NCBI GenBank assembly: GCA_002335345.1
Contig: DDCS01000022.1
Coordinates: 1 to 15,329 of the forward strand
DNA length: 15,329 nt
Direction: 5' to 3'
Source: Flavobacteriaceae bacterium UBA2000
GTDB lineage: Bacteria > Bacteroidota > Bacteroidia > Flavobacteriales > Flavobacteriaceae
Shown here: positions 7,732 through 14,639 of the stretch, piece after piece
How the letters are laid out: each line of letters begins with the position of its first letter
Position numbering within the stretch: the stretch's first letter is position 1
Notes under the pieces: generated by a model
Told to the model about the DNA's origin: nothing
The model's input: the letters and a program-made list of their open reading frames with translations, nothing else
The model's database searches: none
Translations under genes and position numbers: made by a program

Positions 7732-8142
7732 CTATTTTTTCAGAGCATCTCTAATTTCTTGTAACAACTCTATCTCCGTTGGTCCTGACGGGGGCGGCGG
7801 TGGCGCGGCCTCTTTTTTTCGCTCAAGTTTTTGATAACTTTTAATAACCAAAAAAAGGATAAAACCAACGATCAATAAGTTGATGATGCTATTGATCCAA
7901 GTCCCGTATAAAATTGCATTTTCGGCAGTAATTAGCCCACCATTTTCATCATAAATCGCTGGAGATAAAATTAGTTTAAAGCTAGAAAAATCCATTCCTC
8001 CAGTAAATTGTCCCACCAGGGGCATCATAATGTACTCGGTAAAACCTTTGACCACGGCACCCACGGCACCAGCTAAAATAACCGCCACGGACAATTCAAT
8101 GACATTGCCTGTCATGATAAAATCTTTAAATTCTTTGAGCAT
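7732..8142 (-). CDS. mscL: Large-conductance mechanosensitive channel
   Basis: This inner-membrane channel opens under membrane tension and releases solutes on osmotic downshock. It has 136 residues: an amphipathic N-terminal helix (MLKEFKDFIMTGNV), TM1 at about 15-40 with the Gly/Ala-rich pore-lining stretch VILAGAVGAVVKGF, a periplasmic loop at about 45-75, TM2 at about 78-101, and a cytoplasmic C-terminal helix (EIELLQEIRDALKK). The linker before that helix carries five consecutive prolines (114-118), encoded by a G/C-only run near 7790-7805. It starts with ATG and lies 4 bases before asd in one transcription unit. The gap to alr is about 130 bases, with a T-run but no sound hairpin, so read-through from alr is possible. 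Confidence 0.95.
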   Translation of the reverse strand: MLKEFKDFIMTGNVIELSVAVILAGAVGAVVKGFTEYIMMPLVGQFTGGMDFSSFKLILSPAIYDENGGLITAENAILYGTWINSIINLLIVGFILFLVIKSYQKLERKKEAAPPPPPSGPTEIELLQEIRDALKK

Positions 8143-8272
8143 AAAGGATTTGATTAGGTGGTTAAATCTAAGAAAATATGTTCAAAGTTTATTCAAGAAA
8201 AAACCCAGTGCGCAGAAGCTTCTCCCGAATTTGGCCTGACGAGTTGTGTTCTGAGACATCACCATGGAATGA

Positions 8273-9391
8273 TTAGGGCACAATGGAGCGCCTGATTCTT
8301 TTAGAAAGGCCGGTCAAGAGTTCATAGGAAATGGTCCCGGCCCCTTCGGCAAAATCTTGAGCCCCGTGCTGTTGATCAAATATGACCGCAGTGTCACCGG
8401 CCTCGCACGGGATGTTGGTCACATCGACCATCAGCATGTCCATACAAACATTTCCTAAGATAGGGGCGGGCTGATCGTGAATCCAAACACAGCCATTTTC
8501 CTTGCCGAAAATTCTGTGCAATCCATCCGCGTGGCCCAGCGGAAGACTGGCGATTACGGTGGGCTTCTGGGCGATAAAACCGTGGTTATAACCCACGCTT
8601 TGCCCCGCAGAGACCTGATGAATTTGTAAAATGGGCGCTTTTAATTGTGCTACTGGACGAAGTAAACGATCGTATTTTGGGTCATTGCCATAACCATAAA
8701 GGCCAATACCACAACGGACCATATTGTATTGGGCCTCAGGGTAATTTAAGACTCCAGAAGTATTGCACAGATGTCGCCATGGATTGTTAAACAGCGGGTT
8801 CTTATTGCGCATTTTTTCAGTGAATGTTTCGTAGAAAGAATCGTATCGAGTGATTTGATCGCGCGTGAATTCTTCTGCATTTGGGTCGTCACTTGCCCCT
8901 AAGTGAGAGAAAACGGAGCATATTCTCAAAGAATTCGTGCCTAGAATCGCGCTGACCACTTCTGTAATTTCTTCAAAATTCATCCCCAAGCGATTGAGCC
9001 CAGAGTTAAACTTAAGGTGCACCGGATAATCGGTTATATTTTTGGATTCCAAAAAGTCAATCCATTGGCGCATTAGTGAAACACTATAGAGGCTGGGCTC
9101 TAAATTGTAGGCCAAAATTTGTTCAAAGTGGGCCGCCATGGGGTGCAGTAACAATATGGGCGTACTGATGCCAGCGGCCCTGAGTTCAGCCCCTTCTAGG
9201 GCATAGGCCACCCCAAAGTAATCGACGCCCAAATCGACCAATTTTTGGGCGACAGGACCAGGGGCATGGCCATAGGAAGACGCCTTTACGACCGCCAGAA
9301 ATTTGGTGTCTGCATAGAGTTGTTGCCTTAAAACCCGGTAATTATGTGCCAGGGCGTTTAAATCAATAAATAAGGTGGGTTCCTTTACCAT
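8273..9391 (-). CDS. alr: Alanine racemase
   Basis: This PLP enzyme interconverts L- and D-alanine and supplies D-Ala for peptidoglycan. The 372 residues fit the family. The N-terminal TIM barrel carries the PLP lysine, Lys36, in VVKASSYGHA; most homologs read VKANAYGHG, so this stretch is a variant but keeps Lys, Tyr and Gly-His. Lys127 in HLKFNSGLNRLG is the position of the carbamylated lysine in well-studied enzymes, with Asn where Asp is frequent. In the C-terminal beta domain Tyr268 (SVGYNHGF) is the second catalytic base, and CMDMLMVDV (316-324) forms part of the partner subunit's active site. The ATG at 9391 is 6 bases after the tdk stop, so tdk and alr are one unit. All catalytic residues are present and activity is expected. 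Confidence 0.96.
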   Translation of the reverse strand: MVKEPTLFIDLNALAHNYRVLRQQLYADTKFLAVVKASSYGHAPGPVAQKLVDLGVDYFGVAYALEGAELRAAGISTPILLLHPMAAHFEQILAYNLEPSLYSVSLMRQWIDFLESKNITDYPVHLKFNSGLNRLGMNFEEITEVVSAILGTNSLRICSVFSHLGASDDPNAEEFTRDQITRYDSFYETFTEKMRNKNPLFNNPWRHLCNTSGVLNYPEAQYNMVRCGIGLYGYGNDPKYDRLLRPVAQLKAPILQIHQVSAGQSVGYNHGFIAQKPTVIASLPLGHADGLHRIFGKENGCVWIHDQPAPILGNVCMDMLMVDVTNIPCEAGDTAVIFDQQHGAQDFAEGAGTISYELLTGLSKRIRRSIVP

Positions 9392-9397
9392 AGAGGG

Positions 9398-10030
9398 TTA
9401 TGCGCTGGGCGAATCCGAAGGGCCTGAGTCTTTTTTGGCGGGATTATTTTTTCGTTCGTGCATGGCCTGAACAAAAGCCGCTCTGCTCAAAGCCTGATAT
9501 TCTTGAGTTTCACCCAGCAATACGAGATCTTCATTTGAATCTAGACGATAACTGTACTGAGCCAAACGCCCCGTTCTACTGCAAATAGCATGGACTTTAG
9601 TGACGTATTCTGCGGTGGCCATTAATTGGGGCATGGATCCAAAGGGAATTCCCTTATAGTCCATGTCTAGGCCTGCAATAATTACGCGCACCCCATTATT
9701 GGCCAAAGTATTGCAAACCGCGACAATTTCATCATCAAAAAACTGGGCTTCGTCGAGGCCGACCACGTCATAGCCTATGGCCTGGGTCAAAACGGCGCTC
9801 GCATTTTTTACTGCCAAAGCTGCGAATTCATTGCTGTCATGAGAAACCACATTGTGTTGGGCATAGCGCTGATCCATTTCTGGCTTAAACACAGCTACTT
9901 TTTGTTGGGCCAGTTCAGCCCGCCTAAGCCTTCTAATTAACTCTTCGGTTTTACCCGAGAACATGGACCCGCAAATAACTTCCATCCAACCGTATGTCGC
10001 ATCGTTATTTGGAGCCTGTTCAAGAAACAT
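9398..10030 (-). CDS. tdk: Thymidine kinase (type II) lacking some usual zinc cysteines
   Basis: The enzyme phosphorylates thymidine with ATP in the salvage pathway. The 210 residues include a P-loop GSMFSGKTEE (21-30), a Walker B-like VVGLDEAQFF (89-98, catalytic Glu94 likely) and the substrate lasso region around 146-180. In the classic family four cysteines, in two CxxC-like pairs in the lasso region and near the C-terminus, bind a structural zinc. Here the first pair reads ICSRT (Cys150, with Thr153 in the second place) and the second reads ALSRAAF, with Ser for Cys. The zinc site therefore looks lost; my recollection is that other Bacteroidota share this, so it may be lineage-typical. 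The C-terminal tail is short, charged and Ser/Pro-rich. It is the first gene of a leftward unit with alr, divergent from the hypothetical gene at 10131. Confidence 0.94.
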   Translation of the reverse strand: MFLEQAPNNDATYGWMEVICGSMFSGKTEELIRRLRRAELAQQKVAVFKPEMDQRYAQHNVVSHDSNEFAALAVKNASAVLTQAIGYDVVGLDEAQFFDDEIVAVCNTLANNGVRVIIAGLDMDYKGIPFGSMPQLMATAEYVTKVHAICSRTGRLAQYSYRLDSNEDLVLLGETQEYQALSRAAFVQAMHERKNNPAKKDSGPSDSPSA

Positions 10031-10059
10031 ATTGAGCGGATTAGAATAAAATGGATTTC

Positions 10060-10091
10060 TTTGACGTTTCGTATTAGGATGCGTAAATTTA
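10060..10091 (+). promoter_or_regulatory. Candidate promoter of the hypothetical-rsmI-recJ unit
   Basis: TTTG at 10060-10063, a 20-base spacer, then TAAATTTA at 10084-10091, matching the Bacteroidota -33/-7 pattern TTTG...TAnnTTTG except for the final base. It would give a leader of about 30 bases before the ATG at 10131. TAAATTTA is its own reverse complement, so it could also serve the other strand. Consensus-based only. Confidence 0.5.
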
Positions 10092-10096
10092 ACAAA

Positions 10097-10126
10097 ACAA
10101 AATAGAGTGCGACCCGCTTAGCCAAA
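10097..10126 (-). promoter_or_regulatory. Candidate promoter of the tdk-alr unit
   Basis: On the minus strand TTTG (10123-10126, within TTTTTG) is followed after 18 bases by TATTTTGT (10097-10104), close to TAnnTTTG with the TTTG shifted by one base. It would give a leader of roughly 60 bases before the tdk ATG. It lies beside, and head to head with, the rightward candidate promoter; the two core regions are only 5 bases apart. Consensus-based only. Confidence 0.4.
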
Positions 10127-10130
10127 AAGA

Positions 10131-10925
10131 ATGATCGAACAAAACCAACACAAACTCCATGAAATCGCTCGCGATATATTGGATTTAGAGATGTCGCTTG
10201 ATGAATCGAGCGATCCTAGGGCGCAAGGCGAATTATTGATGGCTATAGACCATCTCAAGGAGCACACGCGTTTACTTTACGAGGCCTTAGTAGTGATGCG
10301 TCACGAATTAGCGGACTTTAACCAAACCAATCAGGCCCCTATTTTTGAGCCTTCAACAGAGAAAATAAAAGACATTGTTGCTCAGATGCCTCCCGAAACT
10401 CAGCAGGTTGACGACTTATTTGAGCATATTACTGATGGCAGTCAAGAAGCCCAAGAGGTCCTTTCTCATTATCAGGAGGAGATAGAATTCGAGCCGGTGC
10501 ATCCAGTGAATGTAGCCGAAGAGGCCGTTCAACTGGAGCCCGAAGCGGCCGTTCAATCGGTGGCCGATCATAAAGAGGAGACGCCCTTTGCCGAGGAAAT
10601 CCATACAGAGGGGTCCACCGCAGCACTCAAGACGGAAACTCAAGGCGACCTTAATTCAACAACACCAAAACCCAAATCGGTCAATGATCGATGGGGTCGC
10701 TTGTCTGTGGGGCTTAACGATCGTACGGCATTTGTTCAACACCTGTTTTTAGGTGATGTAGAAGGGTTTAATCGGGTGCTTTCACAGATCAATACTTTTG
10801 AAACCCTTGATGAAGTAAATGATTTTTTAAGGGATCAGGTCACGCCAGAATACAACAATTGGGAGGGAAAAGAGGCCGTGGCCGATCGATTAATGCGTCT
10901 CGTTCAACAAAGGTTTAACGCCTAA
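10131..10925 (+). CDS. Conserved Bacteroidota-type hypothetical protein, Glu-rich linker
   Basis: The function is unknown. The 264 residues have three parts: a helical N-terminus (about 1-65, with regular hydrophobic spacing and acidic patches, possibly coiled coil), a Glu/Pro/Ala-rich and probably disordered middle (about 66-182), and a compact helical C-terminus (about 183-264) beginning SVNDRWGRLSVGLNDRTAF and ending RLMRLVQQRFNA. The end resembles, from memory, a C-terminal domain of uncharacterised Bacteroidota proteins that carry NDR and FINDLF-like motifs; no function is known to me. No signal peptide or membrane segment is seen, so it is probably cytoplasmic. The middle contains a 24-base imperfect tandem duplication (10518-10565). 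It is the first gene of a rightward unit, 11 bases before rsmI, with its own candidate promoter. Confidence 0.8.
   Translation: MIEQNQHKLHEIARDILDLEMSLDESSDPRAQGELLMAIDHLKEHTRLLYEALVVMRHELADFNQTNQAPIFEPSTEKIKDIVAQMPPETQQVDDLFEHITDGSQEAQEVLSHYQEEIEFEPVHPVNVAEEAVQLEPEAAVQSVADHKEETPFAEEIHTEGSTAALKTETQGDLNSTTPKPKSVNDRWGRLSVGLNDRTAFVQHLFLGDVEGFNRVLSQINTFETLDEVNDFLRDQVTPEYNNWEGKEAVADRLMRLVQQRFNA
10518..10565 (+). repeat. Imperfect 24-base tandem duplication in the Glu-rich linker
   Basis: Two adjacent 24-base units (10518-10541 and 10542-10565) agree at 19 of 24 positions and both contain GGCCGTTCAA. Being a multiple of three, the duplication keeps the frame and encodes EEAVQLEP followed by EAAVQSVA. 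It looks like an old in-frame slippage that lengthened the disordered linker. Confidence 0.6.
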
Positions 10926-10936
10926 TACAGCGATCG

Positions 10937-11656
10937 ATGGCCGGCAAACTCTATTTAGTCCCTACCCCGATAGGTAACTTACAAGACATGACTTTTCGGG
11001 CCGTTGAGGTGTTGAATCAGGTGGATTTAATCCTGGCCGAAGACACCCGCACCAGTGCCAAATTATGCAAGCATTTTGACATTCTGACCCCGATGAAGAG
11101 CCACCATATGCACAACGAGCACAAAATGCTTCAAGGGGTAATTGCTCAGCTTCAATCAGGCGCCTCGGTCGCAGTAATCAGTGATGCAGGGACGCCTGGA
11201 ATTAGTGATCCGGGATTTCTTTTGGTGCGTGCAGCCCTTCAGGAAGGCGTGGACATAGAGTGTCTGCCGGGCCCAACGGCCTTTGTGCCGGCGCTTGTCG
11301 CCAGCGGATTGCCCTGCGACCGATTTGTTTTTGAAGGTTTTCTGCCCGTAAAAAAAGGCCGCCAGACGAGATTGACCGAGCTCACGCAGGAATCCAGAAC
11401 GATGGTTTTTTATGAGTCCCCGCATAAGCTGCTCAAAACGTTGACCGACTTTTGTGATGTTTTTGGTCCGGAACGCTTGATCTCCGTATCGCGCGAAATA
11501 AGCAAACTGCATGAAGAAACCATTCGCGGGACCTGTCAATCGGCATTGGCGCATTTTACGCAACAGGCCCCGCGCGGTGAATTTGTCATAATTCTTGCGG
11601 GAAGCATAAAACCATCCACTAAAGAAAAAGGGTCTAAAAGAACAGTGAGCCAATGA
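10937..11656 (+). CDS. rsmI: 16S rRNA (cytidine(1402)-2'-O)-methyltransferase
   Basis: This SAM-dependent enzyme methylates the 2'-O of C1402 in 16S rRNA at the decoding centre. It belongs to the tetrapyrrole-methylase fold. Evidence in order: PTPIGNL (9-15), AEDTRTS (34-40), ISDAGTPGISDPG (81-93), PGPTA (111-115), FYESPHK (158-164), SREISK with the nearby HEE (185-194), and GEFVIIL (214-220). The 239 residues include a short basic tail of about 16 residues after the core. The ATG at 10937 is 11 bases after the hypothetical gene. Its stop overlaps the recJ start as ATGA (11653-11656), so recJ translation is probably coupled to it. Confidence 0.97.
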   Translation: MAGKLYLVPTPIGNLQDMTFRAVEVLNQVDLILAEDTRTSAKLCKHFDILTPMKSHHMHNEHKMLQGVIAQLQSGASVAVISDAGTPGISDPGFLLVRAALQEGVDIECLPGPTAFVPALVASGLPCDRFVFEGFLPVKKGRQTRLTELTQESRTMVFYESPHKLLKTLTDFCDVFGPERLISVSREISKLHEETIRGTCQSALAHFTQQAPRGEFVIILAGSIKPSTKEKGSKRTVSQ

Positions 11657-13353
11657 CCGAAAAAAGCTGGCAATTTAAGCCCGAACCCGATCCTGAGATG
11701 ACCCAGAACTTAGCGCGGGCCTTGCAGGTGCCTCAAGCCGCAGCGCGACTTTTGGTGCAGCGCGGGGTAGAGAGTTTTGAAGCCGCCAAACAATATTTTA
11801 GGCCAGACTGGACCCAACTGCACGATCCATTTTTAATGAAAGATATGGATCGCGCCGTCGCCCGAATCCAAGAGGAAGTGGCCCGCGGCAATCCGATCAT
11901 GGTTTTTGGCGATTACGATGTTGACGGAACCACGTCGGTTTCACTCATGATGGCTTATTTAAAGCGCTATGGCGTGCCGCTCACCCCATATATTCCCGAT
12001 CGTTACCAAGAAGGATACGGGATTTCAAAACAAGGGATTGATGTGGCCAAACAACAAGGTATTGCGCTGATCATCGCCTTGGATTGTGGGATAAAAGCCA
12101 ATGATCAAGTGGCGTATGCCAAAACACTGGGTATCGATTTTATTATTTGTGATCATCACTTGCCCGGGGATACTTGGCCCGAGGCCGCCGCGGTACTCGA
12201 CCCAAAACGACCCGATTGCGCTTATCCTTATAAGGAATTGTGTGGCTGCGGGGTGGGGTTCAAACTCATTCAGGCGCTGCATCAAAGCGGCGGGGATCAA
12301 GGGGAAGAATTAGCCCCCTTTTTAGACTTAGTGGTGACGGCGATCGCTGCAGATATTGTCCCCATAACAGGAGAAAACAGAACGCTCGCTTATTTAGGAT
12401 TAAAACAAGTCAATGAAGATCCGCGCCCGGGATTAGCGGCGCTTTTGTCGAGCGCAAAGGCCAAGCCTTATCGAATCCGTGATTTAGTTTTTGTGGCCGC
12501 TCCGCGGATCAACGCTGCGGGCAGAATCAAGCACGGCGCCCACGCGGTAGAACTCCTTTTGGCAGGCTCAGCCGCAGAGGCCGAGGCCATGGCCGAGGCG
12601 ATTGAACGCTATAATCTAGAGCGCAGAAGCCTGGATCAAGAGATCACACAGCAGGCCTTAGATCAAATAATAAATCGAGGGGAGCAAGAAGCGGTCGCGA
12701 CAGTGGTGTATGATCCGAGTTGGCATAAAGGCGTGGTGGGGATCGTAGCCTCACGACTTATAGAAACGTATTATCGGCCTACGGTGGTGTTCACAAAAAG
12801 CGGGGATCACCTGGCGGCATCTGTGCGCTCGGTAAAAGGTTTCGATGTCTACCAAGCTTTAGAGGCGTGTAGTGAATTTATGTTGCAGTTTGGAGGGCAC
12901 AAATACGCCGCGGGACTTACCCTAGATCCAAGCCAATTTGAAAACTTTAAACAAGCCTTTAACCAAGAGGTAGCGCGCACGTTGACCCCGGAACAAAAAG
13001 TGCCTCAAGTGGCCATAGACTTGCCCTTGCCTTTGAGCGAAATCACCCCCAAGCTCTTCAGAATTTTGTCGCAAATGGCGCCTTTTGGCCCAGAAAATGC
13101 GCGCCCGGTATTTGCCGCCCATCAAGTTCATGTGGCGCCCTACACTAAGGCAGTCGGCGCAGATCTGAGTCACTTACGTCTTGTGGTTCATGAGCCCAAT
13201 GAGCCCACAATTTCAGGAATTGCCTTTGGATACGGGGCTATGACCGAGGCAGTTAAAAAGAAAGGACGTTGTGATGTGGCCTATGTGATCGACGAAAATC
13301 ACTGGCAGGGGCAGACGAGCTTACAGCTGATGGTTAAGGATGTAAGAGTTTAG
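11653..13353 (+). CDS. recJ: Single-stranded-DNA-specific 5'-3' exonuclease RecJ
   Basis: RecJ degrades single-stranded DNA 5' to 3' in recombination and mismatch repair, using Mn2+/Mg2+. The 566 residues show the DHH-family metal motifs: DYDVDGT (87-93), ALDCG (142-146, Asp144), DHH (167-169) and a later Asp motif near 225-235 (LVVTAIAADIVP). The DHHA1 domain has WHKGVVGIVASR (357-368) and GGHKYAAG (414-421), and an OB-like C-terminal domain follows. The length is usual for the family. The start overlaps the rsmI stop by ATGA. The 3' end runs 20 bases into the convergent lpxH coding end, with no terminator between them. Confidence 0.97.
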   Translation: MTEKSWQFKPEPDPEMTQNLARALQVPQAAARLLVQRGVESFEAAKQYFRPDWTQLHDPFLMKDMDRAVARIQEEVARGNPIMVFGDYDVDGTTSVSLMMAYLKRYGVPLTPYIPDRYQEGYGISKQGIDVAKQQGIALIIALDCGIKANDQVAYAKTLGIDFIICDHHLPGDTWPEAAAVLDPKRPDCAYPYKELCGCGVGFKLIQALHQSGGDQGEELAPFLDLVVTAIAADIVPITGENRTLAYLGLKQVNEDPRPGLAALLSSAKAKPYRIRDLVFVAAPRINAAGRIKHGAHAVELLLAGSAAEAEAMAEAIERYNLERRSLDQEITQQALDQIINRGEQEAVATVVYDPSWHKGVVGIVASRLIETYYRPTVVFTKSGDHLAASVRSVKGFDVYQALEACSEFMLQFGGHKYAAGLTLDPSQFENFKQAFNQEVARTLTPEQKVPQVAIDLPLPLSEITPKLFRILSQMAPFGPENARPVFAAHQVHVAPYTKAVGADLSHLRLVVHEPNEPTISGIAFGYGAMTEAVKKKGRCDVAYVIDENHWQGQTSLQLMVKDVRV

Positions 13354-14107
13354 TCTGCTGCCCGTCGTAGGTCGCGTAGGTATAATGCGAAATCCAGTCT
13401 CCCAGATTAATATAAGTAGAACCGCCACCTAAGTCTATGGTCATGGGCAGATGACGATGACCGAAAATAAAGTAATCGTAATGGGTTTTTTCCAGTTTTC
13501 GCTTGGCATACTGTGCGAGCCATTCCCCATCTTCGCCTAAAAACTCACGATCTTCGTCTCCCGAAATGAGTTTGTTTTTAACGGATAAATATTGGGCGAT
13601 ACGTACGCCGATATCTGGGTGAATCCAGCGAAATAGCCATTGAAAAAACGGACTGCTAAAGACCTTCTTCATGCGTTTATAGCCTTTGTCTCCGGGGCCT
13701 TTACCGTCGCCATGGCCTATAAAAAAGCGGTGATCCCCGATACTAAAGGCTTGTGGCTGATGAAAAACAGGAATGCCGAGCTCGGTTTTGAAATAATCCT
13801 TCATCCAAAGATCGTGATTGCCTACAAAAAAATAGATGGGAATCCCGGCGTCGCTTAGCTCAGCTAATTTTCCAAGGACTCGGACAAACCCTTTAGGCAC
13901 GACAGTGCGGTACTCAAACCAAAAGTCAAACAAGTCCCCCAGAAGGAATAGGGCAGCGGCATCCGATTGTATCTCATTGAGCCAGGCCACAAACCGCTGT
14001 TCGCGGGGTTTACTCAACTCAGGGGTAGGCGCTCCGAGGTGATTGTCACTCGAAAAGTAGACCTTTTTGCCTTCGGGCAGCGTGATATGGATGGTTTGCT
14101 CTGGCAA
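13334..14107 (-). CDS. lpxH: UDP-2,3-diacylglucosamine diphosphatase (LpxH-type metallophosphoesterase)
   Basis: This enzyme hydrolyses UDP-2,3-diacylglucosamine to lipid X and UMP in lipid A synthesis, at the inner face of the inner membrane. The 257 residues carry the calcineurin-like metal motifs: SDNHLG with Asp21 and His23, GDLFDFW with Asp58 and Asp61, GNHD (96-99), GHGDG with His132, and GHRH with His217 and His219. The central helical insert (about 135-200) is the usual site for acyl-chain binding. The start is TTG at 14107; an in-frame TGA about 20 bases upstream rules out an earlier ATG, and no in-frame ATG lies before the metal motif. It begins 11 bases after the queD stop and its end overlaps recJ. 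The LpxH family call is firm; substrate preference is inferred. Confidence 0.93.
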   Translation of the reverse strand: MPEQTIHITLPEGKKVYFSSDNHLGAPTPELSKPREQRFVAWLNEIQSDAAALFLLGDLFDFWFEYRTVVPKGFVRVLGKLAELSDAGIPIYFFVGNHDLWMKDYFKTELGIPVFHQPQAFSIGDHRFFIGHGDGKGPGDKGYKRMKKVFSSPFFQWLFRWIHPDIGVRIAQYLSVKNKLISGDEDREFLGEDGEWLAQYAKRKLEKTHYDYFIFGHRHLPMTIDLGGGSTYINLGDWISHYTYATYDGQQTKLLHP

Positions 14108-14118
14108 ATGGGCTTGTT

Positions 14119-14565
14119 TTATGCGTCAGCATGCCACTCGGCATAACTGCTTTCGGTTTCTTGGAGTTTTAACGAATAGAGTCGGACGCCCTCTGGCAGG
14201 CGGGGGCTTATTTTTTGGGCAAAATCAATGACCATCATTTCACTAGTAGGCTGATAATCTACCAGTAATACTCTGTGTCCGCGTTGTTCCAGCTCATGGG
14301 CCAATTCCACATGAGGCGTGTTTTTATTGAACACAGTAGCGTGGTCAAAGACAGAAACAATTTCTTCTTGAACGATAGACTTGAGATCAGAAAAGTCGAT
14401 AACCATACCGAATTTTACATGATTTGGATCGCTAATGGGTTGACCAACGACCGTCACGGAGAGTTTGTAGCTGTGGCCGTGTACATTGCGACATTTCCCG
14501 TCATAACCGTAGAGGGCGTGCCCGGTTTCAAAGGAAAAAAGCTTGGTTATACGTATTTCATTCAT
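14119..14565 (-). CDS. queD: 6-carboxy-5,6,7,8-tetrahydropterin synthase QueD
   Basis: This enzyme converts 7,8-dihydroneopterin triphosphate to 6-carboxytetrahydropterin, the second step to queuosine. The 148 residues show zinc-binding His16 (ETGHAL), His29 and His31 (NVHGH), catalytic Cys25 (GKCRN), the FDHA motif with Asp74 and His75, PTSEMM (106-111) and the C-terminal LQET with Glu136. This is the QueD/PTPS-like fold, and Cys in the GKCRN position fits QueD rather than eukaryotic PTPS. It starts with ATG at 14565. The other queuosine genes are not in the window and no preQ1-type leader is seen upstream. It lies between the MATE gene and lpxH on the same strand. Confidence 0.94.
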   Translation of the reverse strand: MNEIRITKLFSFETGHALYGYDGKCRNVHGHSYKLSVTVVGQPISDPNHVKFGMVIDFSDLKSIVQEEIVSVFDHATVFNKNTPHVELAHELEQRGHRVLLVDYQPTSEMMVIDFAQKISPRLPEGVRLYSLKLQETESSYAEWHADA

Positions 14566-14639
14566 GGGGCTAAAGATAATGGTTTTTGGTCTACGAACTA
14601 ACGACTCTGCTGGGCCGTGTTCTGGAAAAGTAAGGCCAG

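Noticed and set aside
8198..8223. Minus-strand AGAAGCTTCT followed by a six-T run after alr, as a terminator
   Set aside because: The palindrome has no room for a loop, and no GC-rich stem abuts the T-run.
11156..11653. 165-codon open frame on the strand opposite rsmI
   Set aside because: It lies fully inside rsmI, whose motifs are all present, and its translation has no recognisable domain; it is a shadow frame.
14566..14639. preQ1-type riboswitch or strong promoter before queD
   Set aside because: Only about 74 bases with no conserved aptamer-like hairpin and A-rich tail; TATCTTTA near the ATG lacks a partner TTTG element at a suitable distance.
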